Of a stretch of DNA of 64,000 nt, positions 28,458 to 38,036 are shown piece by piece. The translations under genes were made by a program, and so were the position numbers. Source of the stretch: Rhodanobacter sp. Its GTDB lineage: Bacteria; Pseudomonadota; Gammaproteobacteria; Xanthomonadales; Rhodanobacteraceae. The stretch spans positions 43,738 to 107,737 of the forward strand of contig SCRM01000003.1 in assembly GCA_004298045.1 (NCBI GenBank), written 5' to 3'. The notes beneath the pieces are model-generated. The model was not told where the DNA came from. It searched no databases and saw only the letters and a program-made list of their open reading frames with translations. The stretch's first letter is position 1. Each line of letters opens with the position of its first letter.

Positions 28458-28814
28458 ATGAAAACACGGTACTGGATGGGGTGCGCGGTGCTGCTGTTGT
28501 CGCCGCTGGCGGCACACGCCACATGCGCCCCCACGGATTTCGCCATCATGGATTTCAAGCCGGCCGTGCAAGCCGCGCGCATGAGTTTGCCGGGCGAACT
28601 GGTGAACCACTGCGCGACCGCCGCTGCCGCGCAGATCCGCATCGACATCAAGGATGCCTCCGGCAAGGTGATCCAGACCCGACAAGCCTGGCCTGCCGGC
28701 ACTTCCAACATCGCCCCGGGCGACAAGGTCACCTTCAACCTCGGCCGCATGTTCCGCCCCTCCCCCGAGATCGAAAGCTTCACCGCCAGCGTCGTGGACG
28801 TGCGCACCTGGTAA
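28458..28814 (+). CDS. small secreted protein, paralogue B
   Basis: This 118-residue protein has a signal peptide (MKTRYWMGCAVLLLSPLAAHA). Its mature part is almost the same as that of the minus-strand gene at 27714-28064: both share CAPTDFAI-DFKPAVQ, LPGELVNHCA and IDIKDASGKVIQ, and both end in SVVDVR(S/T)W. A stretch of about 48 bases (28633-28680) is identical in inverted orientation at 27851-27898. The pair therefore arose by a recent inverted duplication or is kept alike by gene conversion. Function unknown. Confidence 0.75.
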   Translation: MKTRYWMGCAVLLLSPLAAHATCAPTDFAIMDFKPAVQAARMSLPGELVNHCATAAAAQIRIDIKDASGKVIQTRQAWPAGTSNIAPGDKVTFNLGRMFRPSPEIESFTASVVDVRTW

Positions 28815-29139
28815 CCCGCACGCTGCCATCGCCGACGCCGGCCGGATCGGCGCGGGCACGCATCCGTCAGGCTGCGGCTTGGGATTCATCTCGGTTGGCC
28901 TGGAACCGATGCCGCGTAGCCACTTCCTGCAGCAGTGGTACGCGCGCCCCGATCGGGCAGTGAAAGAAGCGTCGTACGACTCGGTGACGATGCGGCGGAA
29001 TGCCGGTCTCGAGAGTTTCCGCATGGTCGCGCAAGAACCGCCCCACGCGGGCGGCGATCGACCCGCGTAGACCCATCTGGCCGCAGCTGTCACGGCGCGG
29101 CGGTGAGGGCTCCATCGCGGTGAGCGACGCGGCGCGTGT
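28815..29139. other. spacer without recognisable gene
   Basis: This 325-base stretch lies between the paralogue B stop and the LysR stop (convergent ends). An 82-codon minus-strand frame (28867-29115) is open, but it has no recognised motif and no good ribosome-binding site. I see no RNA gene or clear terminator with a T-run. Confidence 0.4.
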
Positions 29140-30054
29140 TCAACCTGTGCTCCCGGGTTGTCGCGGAAGCCGTTCCGCCAGGAAGTCGATGAGCGCCTGG
29201 ACCCGCGCAGGCCGCTGCCGGATCGGCGGCGTCACGATGAAAAGGCCGAGTGAATCCACATTCCAGTCAGGCATCGCGATCTGCAAGGTTCCATCGTGCA
29301 GTCCTTGCCACACCAGGAACTCCGGCTGCAGGGCGAGCCCCAAGCCAGCCAGCAACGCCGGCGTGAACAGGTCCCCGTTGTTGGCCCGAAGCGGCGTCGC
29401 GGGTGCGGCAGCGACTTCCGCGCGGTGCTTGCGATGGAATCGCCACGCCGTACTGCCCTGCAAATAGGTGTAGGCCAGCACGCGATGGTGGCAAAGGTCG
29501 CGCGGACGCTGCGGCATGCCGTAGTGCCTGAAATAGGCTGGCGCCCCCACCAACAGCATGCGCACCGCGCACAGCCGCTGTGCGTGCAGGCTCGAATCCG
29601 CCAGGCTCGCAATCCGCAACGCAACGTCGTACCGGTTCGCGATCAGATCCTCGACCTCGTCATTGAGCTGGACATCCAGTTCGATGTCGGGGTACGCCGT
29701 CATGAACGCCGGCAGCAGCGGGCCGAGACGTGCGATGCCGAACGACATGGGCGCGGTCAGCCGGATCAGGCCGCGCAGGGTCGCCGACTGTTCGGTCATC
29801 TCGGCCTCGACTGCCACGCCTTCCTCAAGTATCCGCGTTGCGCGTTCCAGCGCGGCGCGACCACTCAGGGTAAGCGCAAGTCGCCGGGACGTGCGCTGGA
29901 ACAGCGCGGCACCGATGCGCTGCTCGAGCCGGGCGACTGCTTTCGACACGGTTGCTTGCGAGAGCGACAGTTCGGTGGCTGCGCGGCTGAAGGCCCCGAG
30001 TTCGGCGACCTTGGCGAAGATCGCCCACGCCTCAAGTTCCGGCAATCGCTTCAT
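29140..30054 (-). CDS. LysR-family transcriptional regulator
   Basis: This 304-residue protein has an N-terminal winged helix (FAKVAELGAFSRAATELSLS, QATVSKAVARLEQRIGAALF) and a LysR substrate-binding domain (LRGLIRLTAPMSFGIARLGP). Start ATG at 30054 (MKRLPELEAW) is typical of the family; the longer frame to 30120 enters the divergent promoter. It is divergent from a DoxX-family gene, so it most likely controls that gene and itself. The co-inducer is unknown. Confidence 0.88.
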   Translation of the reverse strand: MKRLPELEAWAIFAKVAELGAFSRAATELSLSQATVSKAVARLEQRIGAALFQRTSRRLALTLSGRAALERATRILEEGVAVEAEMTEQSATLRGLIRLTAPMSFGIARLGPLLPAFMTAYPDIELDVQLNDEVEDLIANRYDVALRIASLADSSLHAQRLCAVRMLLVGAPAYFRHYGMPQRPRDLCHHRVLAYTYLQGSTAWRFHRKHRAEVAAAPATPLRANNGDLFTPALLAGLGLALQPEFLVWQGLHDGTLQIAMPDWNVDSLGLFIVTPPIRQRPARVQALIDFLAERLPRQPGSTG

Positions 30055-30123
30055 GGGTTGTTCCACGGGATGGACGACATGATTCGGTGACCCGGCACCG
30101 TACCTTGTCACGACCATCATTTA

Positions 30124-30149
30124 AGAATAGTTGAAATCGTATTTATTCT
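30124..30149. promoter_or_regulatory. AT-rich inverted repeat in lysR-doxX spacer
   Basis: AGAATA (30124-30129) and TATTCT (30144-30149) are perfect inverted 6-mers 14 bases apart inside an unusually AT-rich patch 70 bases upstream of the LysR start. LysR proteins bind such dyads. The rest of 30055-30384 holds no gene. Confidence 0.4.
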
Positions 30150-30384
30150 ATTTCGTTGGGTGTGCCTGGAACCTAGACTCGTTCGCATGGTTCGTTGGCT
30201 TTGAGGAAAACGGCACGAGACGGCACCGCAATCGGCGGCACGGACGGTATCCGGGCACTGGCCGCCGATGACGCAGAGCCGGTGGGCGGATGCCATCGCG
30301 CGTCCAGGGCTCGACTGACGCACTCGCATGCCGGTTGCCGCACCACGGAATCACACCATGACCATTGCAAGAGAGGAGACATCC

Positions 30385-30804
30385 ATGAAATCGATCCAGA
30401 ACGCTGCAGTATTGTTGGCCCGCATCTTCGTCGGCGCATGGTTCCTGCCTTCTGGCATCGAGAAGATCGGCCAGTACGCAGGTACCGTCGGATACATGGC
30501 ATCGAATGGCGTACCCGGATCGCTGCTGCCACTGGCGATCGCGACCGAAATCATCTGTGGGGCATTGCTGCTGGTTGGCTGGAAGACGCGGCCGTTCGCG
30601 TTGCTGCTGGCAGGCTACACGCTGCTGACAGTGCTGCTGTTCCACCTGCACCCGGCCAATGCCGTCGAGAAGATCATCCAGATGGCCGAACTGGTCGACG
30701 CGGGGGGACTGCTGGTGCTCTTCGCCCATGGCGCGGGTGACTGGAGTCTCGACGGTTTGCTGGCACGCCGCCACGCGCCAAAAACCGTGTCCGCAGCGGG
30801 CTGA
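30385..30804 (+). CDS. DoxX-family membrane protein
   Basis: This 139-residue inner-membrane protein has four helices (LLARIFVGAWFLPSGIEKIG, LPLAIATEIICGALLLVGW, ALLLAGYTLLTVLLF and a last helix near ELVDAGGLLVLFA). The R-I-G--F---G--K pattern of helix 1 is the DoxX signature. Members are linked to quinone, thiol or redox stress functions, but the exact reaction is not known for this subgroup. GAGAGGAG precedes the ATG at 30385. The divergent LysR gene is the likely regulator. Confidence 0.82.
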   Translation: MKSIQNAAVLLARIFVGAWFLPSGIEKIGQYAGTVGYMASNGVPGSLLPLAIATEIICGALLLVGWKTRPFALLLAGYTLLTVLLFHLHPANAVEKIIQMAELVDAGGLLVLFAHGAGDWSLDGLLARRHAPKTVSAAG

Positions 30805-31095
30805 TGCCGCAATCCGGCGGACTGGCGATGGCGCGGAAACAAGGCTTCGGCACCATCGCTGGTCCGCATGGACTGCTTCGAGACGAACAAGCGGAGCAGC
30901 GGCGCCCACCTGGCCCCGCACGTCCGCGTTCGGCTTGCGCGGGGCAACGAGATCCACTGGCTGTGCTGTCATCGGTGCAGAGCCATCGTGGACCGGCATG
31001 CTTGTCGGGCTGCAAAGCACCGTCGCTTGCCACAAACGGCTCTACCCCATCCCCAATCCCGTATCCCGGCGGGCATCGCGCCTGCGGCGCTCCGG
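30805..31095. other. spacer with degenerate heptamer repeats
   Basis: No gene is seen between doxX and the STAS gene (convergent ends). Degenerate heptamers related to GAATCCC lie at 31047-31068 (CCCATCCCCAATCCCGTATCCC broken into units). The rest is ordinary GC-rich sequence. Confidence 0.5.
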
Positions 31096-31395
31096 TCAGT
31101 GCAGGGTGAACAGCTTGTCGAAGCCGGCGACGCGCAGGGTTTTGCGCAGTTCGGGTGAGGTGTTGACGATGCGGATGTCGGCGTGGTCGGAGCCGGCGTG
31201 TTCGCGCAAGAGCAGCAGCATGCCGAGCGCGGAGCTGTCCATGCCGGTGACGGCGCCCATGTCGATCACATAGCTGCGCGAGGGCTTGCCGTCGCCCAGG
31301 CAGGCGTCGCGGAAGGCGCGGTGGATGCTGAAGTCGAAGCGGTCGCCCATTTCCAGGGTGAGGCAATCGAGCTGGTTGTCGTGGTGCACGATCAT
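31096..31395 (-). CDS. STAS-domain anti-sigma-factor antagonist-like protein
   Basis: This 99-residue single STAS domain is of the SpoIIAA/RsbV type. The phosphorylatable serine region reads DMGAVTGMDSSALGMLLLL, followed by RIVNTSPELRKTLRVAGFDKLF. It is the last gene of the second chemosensory cluster, 14 bases after the MCP stop. A second, more diverged STAS protein opens the cluster (42382-42663). Partner-switching control of an output phosphatase or sigma factor is plausible, but no kinase/phosphatase partner is in the window. Confidence 0.85.
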   Translation of the reverse strand: MIVHHDNQLDCLTLEMGDRFDFSIHRAFRDACLGDGKPSRSYVIDMGAVTGMDSSALGMLLLLREHAGSDHADIRIVNTSPELRKTLRVAGFDKLFTLH

Positions 31396-31409
31396 GTGGT
31401 TGTCACCCC

Positions 31410-32594
31410 TCAGAACAATTCGATTTCGCCGGCATCCATCGAGTTTTGCAGCGCCGGGCCGCGTGAGCGCAGGCGCGCCTTTTCACGTTGCACCGCCAAC
31501 CGGCTGCGCACGCGTTGCGAGCGCTCTTCCAGGGCCTCGGCGGCCAGCGGCTCGCAGGCCAGCTCCTCGATGTCGCGGGTGCATTCGGTGGTGACGTTTT
31601 GCAGCTCGGTCAGCCGCTCGCGGGTCTGGCCGATGAGCTGGCGCAGGATGTCCTCGAACTGCAGCGAGCGCACGGTGGTGGACACGTCGCTGGTCAGGCC
31701 GCGGCTGATTTCCACCACCTGGTCGGCGGCGGCGCTGGTGCGCGCGTCGGTCTCGGTGACGTGCGCGGTCATCGCGTCGATGCCGCCCTTGGCGGACAGC
31801 GCCACGTTCAAATCCTGCGAGGCCATGGCGCCGATCAGGCCGCTGAGCTGCTCCATCGCGGCGCGCGCGCGCTCGACGTGGCTGCCGATCTGCTCGTTGA
31901 GCTCGTTGGAATTGCTGGCAAGGTTGCGGATCTCTCCGGCCACCACCGCAAACCCGCGACCCGCCTCGCCGGCACGCGCGGCTTCGATCGCGGCGTTGAG
32001 CGCCAGGAGGTTGGTTTCCTCGGCAATGGTATTGACGTTTTTCAAGAGACCGAACACGGCATCCATTTCCTTCGCCATGCCGTCGATGCGGTAGACGATG
32101 CGCAGGCTTTCGCGCGACATGGTGACGATCACGCCGACGAAGTGTTCGAGCAGGTCGCTGGTGCGCTTGGCGAAATCCTGCACCGAGACGTCGCCATCCT
32201 GCACTTCGATGATTTGCTTCAAGAGCGATTGCTGCTGCGCGGTCTTGTTGGACAGGCCATTGAAGCCGCCGCCCAACTCGGACACGGCATCGTGCAGCAC
32301 GTCCAGCCCCTGGTGCAGCTCGCGCGCGGCACTGCCCAGCTCATCCACCAGCGCGCTGCGCACGTCCTCCAGTGCTTCACGCACCGGTGCGGCGCTCACG
32401 GTCGGCGCCGTGCTGGCCACCGCCGCCACCGGCACGGCGGTGCCGGCCTGGTAGGCCCACACCGCCACCGTGGCGATCAGCAGCAGCGGCGCGAGCCACG
32501 CGGCGTGCCACACCAGCATCAGCAGCAACGCCACCGCGCTGACGAGCCACGCAAGGCGGCATCGGCGGGGGAGCAAATCGGAAGGCAAAGACAT
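31410..32594 (-). CDS. methyl-accepting chemotaxis protein without large sensor domain
   Basis: This 394-residue receptor has an N-terminal pair of membrane helices ([20 protein letters not shown] and [17 protein letters not shown]) with almost no periplasmic loop, then a signalling domain. The hairpin tip region reads [20 protein letters not shown] and [15 protein letters not shown]. No HAMP or ligand domain is apparent, so it may sense membrane or cytosolic signals. It ends in GEIELF, nearly the same tail as CheD in this cluster (GEVELF). ATG at 32594 (MSLPSDLL) is preferred; the longer frame overlaps cheB. Confidence 0.82.
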   Translation of the reverse strand: MSLPSDLLPRRCRLAWLVSAVALLLMLVWHAAWLAPLLLIATVAVWAYQAGTAVPVAAVASTAPTVSAAPVREALEDVRSALVDELGSAARELHQGLDVLHDAVSELGGGFNGLSNKTAQQQSLLKQIIEVQDGDVSVQDFAKRTSDLLEHFVGVIVTMSRESLRIVYRIDGMAKEMDAVFGLLKNVNTIAEETNLLALNAAIEAARAGEAGRGFAVVAGEIRNLASNSNELNEQIGSHVERARAAMEQLSGLIGAMASQDLNVALSAKGGIDAMTAHVTETDARTSAAADQVVEISRGLTSDVSTTVRSLQFEDILRQLIGQTRERLTELQNVTTECTRDIEELACEPLAAEALEERSQRVRSRLAVQREKARLRSRGPALQNSMDAGEIELF

Positions 32595-32611
32595 GGTCGG
32601 AAGTCCGGAAA

Positions 32612-33703
32612 TCAGGCGTCGCTGACCGCGACGTGGGGATGATGGGCAAGCGTCAGCAAACGCGCCGCCATGTGGTCGATCGATTGCATTTCGGGGGCGG
32701 CGCCGAGTTTCCACGCGGCGCCGGGCATGCCCCACACCACCGAACTGGGCTCGTCCTGCACCACGGTGGCAGCACCGGCCTGGCGCAGCTCAAGCAACCC
32801 GCGCGCGCCGTCGTCGCCCATCCCGGTGAGCAGCGCGGCCACGGTACTGGCGCCGGCACTCGCCGCCATCGAGCGGAACAGCACGTCCACGCTGGGCCGA
32901 TGGCGGTTGACCGGCGGGCCGTCGTGCAGGCGGCAGACGAATTTTGCGCCATCCCACATCATCAGCAAATGGTGGCTGCCGGGCGCGATGTAGGCGTGGC
33001 CTTGCTGGATCGGCTGGCCGTCCTGCGCCTCGCACACGCGCATCGCGGAGCAGCGGTCCATGCGCTCGGCAAACGGGCCGCTGAACTGTGCGGGGATGTG
33101 CTGGGTGAGCAGGATCGGCGGCGCATCCGGCGGCATCATTTCCAGCACCACGCGGATCGCCTCGGTGCCGCCGGTGGAGGCGCCAATGGCAATGATCGGG
33201 CTGCCGCCGCGCGAGCCGGGCGCATGCACGCGCGGCAACACTGCATCGGCGCTGAGCCGCGGCCCCACTTCGAGCCGGCGCACGGTGGCGCGCTGGCGCG
33301 GCCTGGCAAGTGCCGCGTGTTTCACCTTGAGGCACAACTCCTGCGCGCTTTCGCCAAACGTTGCCGCCAGGTCGGTGTTGGGCTTGGCGAAGAAATCCAC
33401 CGCGCCCATCTCCAGCGCGCGCAGCGTGACGTCGGCGCCGGCCGTGGTCAGGGTGGATACCATCACCACCGGCATCGGCCGCAGGCGCATCAGGTTTTCC
33501 AGAAACGTGATGCCGTCCATGCGCGGCATCTCGACGTCGAGCGTGAGCACGTCGGGGCTGAGCTGCTTGATTTTTTCACGTGCCACCAGGGGGTCGGGCG
33601 CCGTGCCAACCACCTCGATCTGCGGGTCGCTGGTGAGCATCGCCGACAGCATTTTCCGCACCAGGGCGGAGTCGTCGATCACCAATACGCGCACTCGTTC
33701 CAT
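32612..33703 (-). CDS. cheB: CheB methylesterase/glutamine deamidase
   Basis: This 363-residue protein has an N-terminal receiver (phospho-acceptor Asp56 in [12 protein letters not shown]) and a C-terminal methylesterase domain. The catalytic triad is visible: Ser in [10 protein letters not shown], His in LTQHIP and Asp in [10 protein letters not shown]. It removes methyl groups from MCPs to reset adaptation. The ATG at 33703 is better spaced from GAAGGG than the adjacent GTG at 33706. It is the only cheB in the window. Confidence 0.93.
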   Translation of the reverse strand: MERVRVLVIDDSALVRKMLSAMLTSDPQIEVVGTAPDPLVAREKIKQLSPDVLTLDVEMPRMDGITFLENLMRLRPMPVVMVSTLTTAGADVTLRALEMGAVDFFAKPNTDLAATFGESAQELCLKVKHAALARPRQRATVRRLEVGPRLSADAVLPRVHAPGSRGGSPIIAIGASTGGTEAIRVVLEMMPPDAPPILLTQHIPAQFSGPFAERMDRCSAMRVCEAQDGQPIQQGHAYIAPGSHHLLMMWDGAKFVCRLHDGPPVNRHRPSVDVLFRSMAASAGASTVAALLTGMGDDGARGLLELRQAGAATVVQDEPSSVVWGMPGAAWKLGAAPEMQSIDHMAARLLTLAHHPHVAVSDA

Positions 33704-33767
33704 CACTCACCCTTCGTTGCGCAGCCGCAATGCCCGGCAGCTGCCACCATGAATTCGGTTGCCGGCG

Positions 33768-34421
33768 TCAAAACAGCTCGACCTCACCCTGTATCGGATC
33801 ATTCGCCAGCGCCTTGAGATAACTCTTCTCGCCGAGCACCAGCTCGGCATCGCCATGGCGGCGCAGCTGGCGCACGCGCACGCGGCCGCTTTGCGGATAA
33901 AACTGCACCTGGCGCGGATAGATGTCGCCCAGATCCTCGGCGGCAATATGCAGCGCCTCGGTGGCGAGATAGCGATGCACAAAATCGATGTTGCGCTTGC
34001 CCACATCGGTCATTTGCGCCAGCACGCGGCCGCCGCCGAACAGCTTGACGCTGAAATCCTCGCGCCGGCTGCCGGCCTTGATCAGCGCGTTGATGAGCTG
34101 CTCCATCGCCTCCGAGCCATAGCGCGCCGCGCGGCCGTTGGCTGACGACCAGCTGTCGCCCGTGCCCCCGGGCTCGGGCAGCATGAAATGGTTCATGCCG
34201 CCGATGTGGCGTACCGGGTCGTGGATGCACGCCGAGATGCAGGAGCCGAGCACGGTGCCCACCTGTTCCTCTTGCCGGCTCACGTAAAACTCGCCGGGCA
34301 GGATCTTGACCACCGTGCAGTTCTGATTGGGGTCCCAGAACCGGCGCAAATGCTCGAACCCCGGCAGCGACTGCAACGGTTGGACAAAGCGGCGACGTTC
34401 GGCAACAGCGGGTTGGTTCAT
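33768..34421 (-). CDS. cheD: CheD chemoreceptor glutamine deamidase
   Basis: This 217-residue protein has the CheD core: catalytic Cys in VGTVLGSCISACIHD, His in GGMNHFMLPEPGG and the VKLFGGGRVL stretch. It deamidates glutamines of MCPs and can bind CheC-type phosphatases; no cheC is seen. Its ATG overlaps the cheR stop (ATGA, 34418-34421). The C-terminal hexapeptide GEVELF nearly matches that of the MCP at 31410-32594, which suggests a shared docking peptide. Confidence 0.92.
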   Translation of the reverse strand: MNQPAVAERRRFVQPLQSLPGFEHLRRFWDPNQNCTVVKILPGEFYVSRQEEQVGTVLGSCISACIHDPVRHIGGMNHFMLPEPGGTGDSWSSANGRAARYGSEAMEQLINALIKAGSRREDFSVKLFGGGRVLAQMTDVGKRNIDFVHRYLATEALHIAAEDLGDIYPRQVQFYPQSGRVRVRQLRRHGDAELVLGEKSYLKALANDPIQGEVELF

Positions 34422-35305
34422 GCTCTTTTCCGGTACGCGGTACGCCCGACCAGTTCGAAATCGTCGTTGATGCCGTGCATCGACTCGGAGTGGCCGAGAA
34501 ACAAGTAACCGCCGGCCGGCAACAGCGCGGCGTAACGGCTGAACAGGCGCTTTTTTGTCGGCGTGTCGAAATAGATCACCACGTTGCGGCAGAAGATGGC
34601 GTCGAATAACCCCTTCATCGGCCAGTCGTGCAAAAGATTCAGTGGCTGCACCGTGACCAGCTCGCGCAGGCGCGGATGCACGCGCACGTAGCCCTCGTTG
34701 GCACCGGAGCCACGCAACAGCCAGCGATGGCGGCGCTCGGCGCTGATGCCACCGAGCCTGTCCGCCGCATACACGCCGTTGCGCGCGGTTTCCAGCACCT
34801 GCGGCGAGAGGTCGGTGGCGAGGATTTTCGCGTCCAGATGCTTGGCGCCGGCCGTTTCCAGCGCCTCGGCCAGCACCATGGCAATGGCGTACGGCTCTTC
34901 GCCCGAGGAGCAGCCGGCCGACCAGATGCGCAGGCGGTCGCCGTCACGGCGCTTGCAGTCGAGCCATTGCGGCAAGAGCTCTTTTTCCAGGAGCTCGTAG
35001 TGGTGCGGCTCGCGAAAAAACGAGGTGACGTTGGTGCTGATGACGCTCGCCAGCTCGCCCAGCTCGCTGTCCGCATCCGCCCGCAGCAGCGCGCAATACG
35101 CGGCGTAATCGGGCAGATGCAACTGGCGCAGCCGACGCGCAAGACGACCCTGCACCAGTTGCCGCTTCTGGTCGCTCAGCGCAATGCCAAGGTTCTGATA
35201 GACGAAATCGCGCAGATACGCGAACTCGTGATCGCCGAGCAGAACGCCGGCCAGCGGGCTGGCGGAAACGCCGGCGTCTTTGCGCTGCGCCGTGGATGCA
35301 TGCAT
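34418..35305 (-). CDS. cheR: CheR MCP methyltransferase
   Basis: This 295-residue enzyme methylates MCP glutamates using S-adenosylmethionine. It has the N-terminal four-helix domain (FAYLRDFVYQNLGIALSDQK), the SAM motif IWSAGCSSGEEPYAIAM and FDAIFCRNVVIYFD. ATG at 35305 (MHASTAQRKD) has CAGGAG eight bases upstream and is preferred to 35323. Both neighbouring full-length MCPs end in a W-x-E-F peptide, the type of tether that CheR recognises. Confidence 0.93.
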   Translation of the reverse strand: MHASTAQRKDAGVSASPLAGVLLGDHEFAYLRDFVYQNLGIALSDQKRQLVQGRLARRLRQLHLPDYAAYCALLRADADSELGELASVISTNVTSFFREPHHYELLEKELLPQWLDCKRRDGDRLRIWSAGCSSGEEPYAIAMVLAEALETAGAKHLDAKILATDLSPQVLETARNGVYAADRLGGISAERRHRWLLRGSGANEGYVRVHPRLRELVTVQPLNLLHDWPMKGLFDAIFCRNVVIYFDTPTKKRLFSRYAALLPAGGYLFLGHSESMHGINDDFELVGRTAYRKRA

Positions 35306-35397
35306 GTTCAAAACTCCTGCCACGCGTTGCCCTCGGCCGGGCCGGCCTTGAGCCGGGGTGCGGCCGCCACGAAACCGCGCCGGCCGTGCGCCTCGCC

Positions 35398-37125
35398 TCA
35401 GAACTCCTTCCAGGCGTCGCGGTCGCTGGCGGTTTCCGCCACCAGCCGCGGCGCCGGCTTTTCGCGCACCGCCGCCATCACCTGCTCGGTCGCACGCACC
35501 ACTTCCTGCCGCTGCGCTTGCTCGCGCACCTCGGCGTTCGCCACGCCGCCATCGAGCAGGTGGAAGAAACCGACCTGCTGTGCCAGTTCGCCCGCCTGAT
35601 CCTGCATCGCGCGCGCGGCGGCCGAGGCTTCTTCGACCAGCGCCGCGTTTTGCTGGGTGACCTCGTCCATCTGGGTCACTGCGTTGTTCACCTGGTCGAT
35701 GCCAGCGGATTGCTCCTGGCTGGCCGCCGCAATCTCGGCCACGATGTCGGTCACCTTTTTCACGCTGTCGACGATCTCGGCCAGCGCCTTGCCCGACTCG
35801 TGGACGAGATCGGAGCCGGCGCGCACCTTGTCTTCGCTGGTGGCGATCAGGCCCTTGATCTCCTTTGCCGCCTCGGCGCTGCGCTGCGCAAGGTTGCGCA
35901 CCTCACCCGCCACCACCGCAAAGCCACGGCCCTGTTCGCCGGCGCGCGCGGCTTCCACCGCGGCATTCAGCGCCAGCAGGTTGGTCTGGAATGCGATGTC
36001 CTGGATCAGCCCCACGATGTCGCCGATCTTCCGGCTCGACGCGTCGATCTCGGCCATCGCCGCCACCGCCTTGCCGGCCACTTCGCCGCCGCGCTCGGCC
36101 TGCTCGCGGGCGCCGCGCGCCAGCTGGTTGGCATGGCTGGCGTTCTCCGCGTTCTGCTTCACGGTGGAGGTCATCTCCTCCATCGAAGAGGCGGTTTCCT
36201 CCAGGCTGGATGCCTGCTCCTGGGTACGCTGCGAAAGATCGTCGTTGCCCTTGGCGATCTGCTGCGCCGCGCTCGACACCGCATCGGAGCCTTCGCGCAC
36301 CTGGCCCACGATGGTGCCCAGGCGCTCGTCCATCACCTTGAACGCGTGCAGCAACTTGCCCAGCTCGTCGTGGCGCTTGACGTTGATGCGATGGCCGAGC
36401 TTGCCGTCGGCAATGTCCTCGGCCACCACCATCAGGTGCTTCAGGGTGCCCATCAGCGAGCGCACCAAGAGGTACGACACCACGGCGGCAACCGTCAGCC
36501 CGGCAAGCAGCGCGATCAGCACCAGCATGCGCACCACGGTGTAGCGCTTCAGCTGCGACTGATACGCCGCATCCACCACCTTGCCCTGCATGTCGACCAG
36601 CTTGTTCAAGGTGTCGATGCGCATCATCAGCGCCGGGCGCACCTCCATGTCGAGCAGGTCGCGCGCGCCTTCGTCGCCCTGCTTGAGCGCATCCACCACG
36701 TCTTTCAGACCGGTGGTGTAATCGCTTTCGGAAGCCGCCAGGTTCTTGTATTTCTCCGCCACCGTCGGGTCGAGCGTGATGCCTTTCAGCTTCGCGACCA
36801 GGCTTGCGTAATCCTTCTCGATCTGGTCGTGGTCAGCCAGTTTCTGCTTGATCTGATCGGCCTTGCCGATCGCATTGGCGGCTTCGCCGAGCACGATGAA
36901 GTTCATCAGCGACTTCACCTGCATCTGGCCGAGCACCTGCACCGGCACCATGCCATCCTCATAGCTCTTGCGCGCGTTGTCGTTCTGCCAGCCCATCATG
37001 CCCAGGCCCACGGCGGCGCCGGCGATCAGCATCACGCACAACAGGCCGAGCACGCCGACCAGCCGCGCCTTGACCGACAGGGCGGAAAACTTGCCCAACT
37101 TGGTTACCAGCTTGTTGAAATTCAT
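35398..37125 (-). CDS. methyl-accepting chemotaxis protein, four-helix-bundle sensor
   Basis: This 575-residue receptor has helix 1 ([20 protein letters not shown]), a periplasmic domain rich in charged helices (about residues 45-190, four-helix-bundle MCP type, including [17 protein letters not shown]), helix 2 ([20 protein letters not shown]), HAMP, and a signalling domain with [38 protein letters not shown] methylation helices are present. The C-terminus DAWKEF is a W-x-E-F tether for CheR/CheB. It is 15 bases after cheW. The ligand is unknown. Confidence 0.9.
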   Translation of the reverse strand: MNFNKLVTKLGKFSALSVKARLVGVLGLLCVMLIAGAAVGLGMMGWQNDNARKSYEDGMVPVQVLGQMQVKSLMNFIVLGEAANAIGKADQIKQKLADHDQIEKDYASLVAKLKGITLDPTVAEKYKNLAASESDYTTGLKDVVDALKQGDEGARDLLDMEVRPALMMRIDTLNKLVDMQGKVVDAAYQSQLKRYTVVRMLVLIALLAGLTVAAVVSYLLVRSLMGTLKHLMVVAEDIADGKLGHRINVKRHDELGKLLHAFKVMDERLGTIVGQVREGSDAVSSAAQQIAKGNDDLSQRTQEQASSLEETASSMEEMTSTVKQNAENASHANQLARGAREQAERGGEVAGKAVAAMAEIDASSRKIGDIVGLIQDIAFQTNLLALNAAVEAARAGEQGRGFAVVAGEVRNLAQRSAEAAKEIKGLIATSEDKVRAGSDLVHESGKALAEIVDSVKKVTDIVAEIAAASQEQSAGIDQVNNAVTQMDEVTQQNAALVEEASAAARAMQDQAGELAQQVGFFHLLDGGVANAEVREQAQRQEVVRATEQVMAAVREKPAPRLVAETASDRDAWKEF

Positions 37126-37140
37126 CAGAGATCCCCGGAT

Positions 37141-37647
37141 TCAGGCAGCAACTTCGACTTCATCCACTTCGGAGGCGGCGGCTTCGATCGACTCCACCTC
37201 GTCCGGACGCATCAGCTTTTCCACATCCAGCAGCATCACCATGCGCTCGACATGGGTGGCGAGGCCCTTCAGGTAGCGCGTATCGACAATGGCGCCCATG
37301 TCGGGCACCGGCTTGATGGCCGCCGGGTCGATGTCGATCACGTCGGATACCGCATCCACCACGATGCCGAACAGGCGGCCTTCGACGGCCACCACGATCA
37401 TCACCGTGTTGACGCCGTACTCCGCGCGCTCGATGCCAAAACGCAGGCGCAAATCCATCACCGGCACCACGGCGCCGCGCAGGTTGAGCACGCCCAGCAC
37501 GTGCGGCGGCGCCTGCGGGATGCGGGTGACGCGCGACCAGCCACGGATTTCGCGCACCGCAAGAATGTCGACGCCGTACTCCTCGCCCGCAAGGCTGAAA
37601 GTAAGCTGCTGCACGGTGGCGGCGGCGCCGGGCTTGTTTTCGTTCAT
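37141..37647 (-). CDS. cheW: CheW coupling protein
   Basis: This 168-residue adaptor links MCPs to CheA. The double beta-barrel fold is visible: LTFSLAGEEYGVDILAVREI, RIPQAPPHVLGVLNLRGAVV, PVMDLRLRFG and FGIVVDAVSDVIDI. An acidic tail (DEVESIEAAASEVDEVEVAA) extends past the usual end. A FliA-type promoter lies 47 bases upstream. It is one of two CheW proteins in the window, the other at 48672-49154. Confidence 0.92.
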   Translation of the reverse strand: MNENKPGAAATVQQLTFSLAGEEYGVDILAVREIRGWSRVTRIPQAPPHVLGVLNLRGAVVPVMDLRLRFGIERAEYGVNTVMIVVAVEGRLFGIVVDAVSDVIDIDPAAIKPVPDMGAIVDTRYLKGLATHVERMVMLLDVEKLMRPDEVESIEAAASEVDEVEVAA

Positions 37648-37693
37648 TGAACCTACCTCGTGATGGGCATCGCTGGACGCCTGTGGCGAGGAC

Positions 37694-37720
37694 GGTATCG
37701 GCGCCGGGTGGCGCGACTTG
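37694..37720 (-). promoter_or_regulatory. FliA (sigma-28) promoter candidate before cheW
   Basis: On the minus strand TCAA, 15 bases, then GCCGATAC. The flagellar sigma-28 consensus is TAAA-N15-GCCGATAA, so this matches in spacing and in most positions. It would allow internal initiation at cheW-MCP-cheR-cheD-cheB. Confidence 0.5.
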
Positions 37721-37943
37721 AGTCGCGGTTACCCCAGGTGCGCGATCAGGGCGACCACGCGCCCCACGCACCCGATTTGTTGCCGCTGCCCATCGCCACC
37801 AGCGGTTGACCGGGGATTGCGCAGCCACACGTTGTTGGGGTTTTGGCGGTGCCGCCCGTCGATGCCGGTAGTGGCATGCGGCGACCCGGCATCGTCAACC
37901 GCATGGCCGGCATCGGGATACCGGCGCTTCGAATTGCCGCTCT

Positions 37944-37966
37944 GGCCCATGGAACCACCATGGGCC
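37944..37966. other. perfect 9-bp hairpin
   Basis: GGCCCATGG and CCATGGGCC flank AACCA, giving a strong stem-loop 71 bases downstream of the MCP stop at 38037. No T-run follows on either strand. The remaining 37648-38036 spacer shows no gene; the hairpin may be a transcript-stabilising or processing site. Confidence 0.45.
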
Positions 37967-38036
37967 CGCCGACCGGCACGCGGGTTGGCTCAAACAGCCG
38001 GCCTTGCCTCGCCGGTCGGTCCTGACGCCGACGCTT

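Noticed and set aside
37718..38036. A coding region between cheW and the sCache MCP
   Set aside because: Frames are short and non-conserved in composition; the stretch is better explained by a FliA-type promoter and a hairpin.
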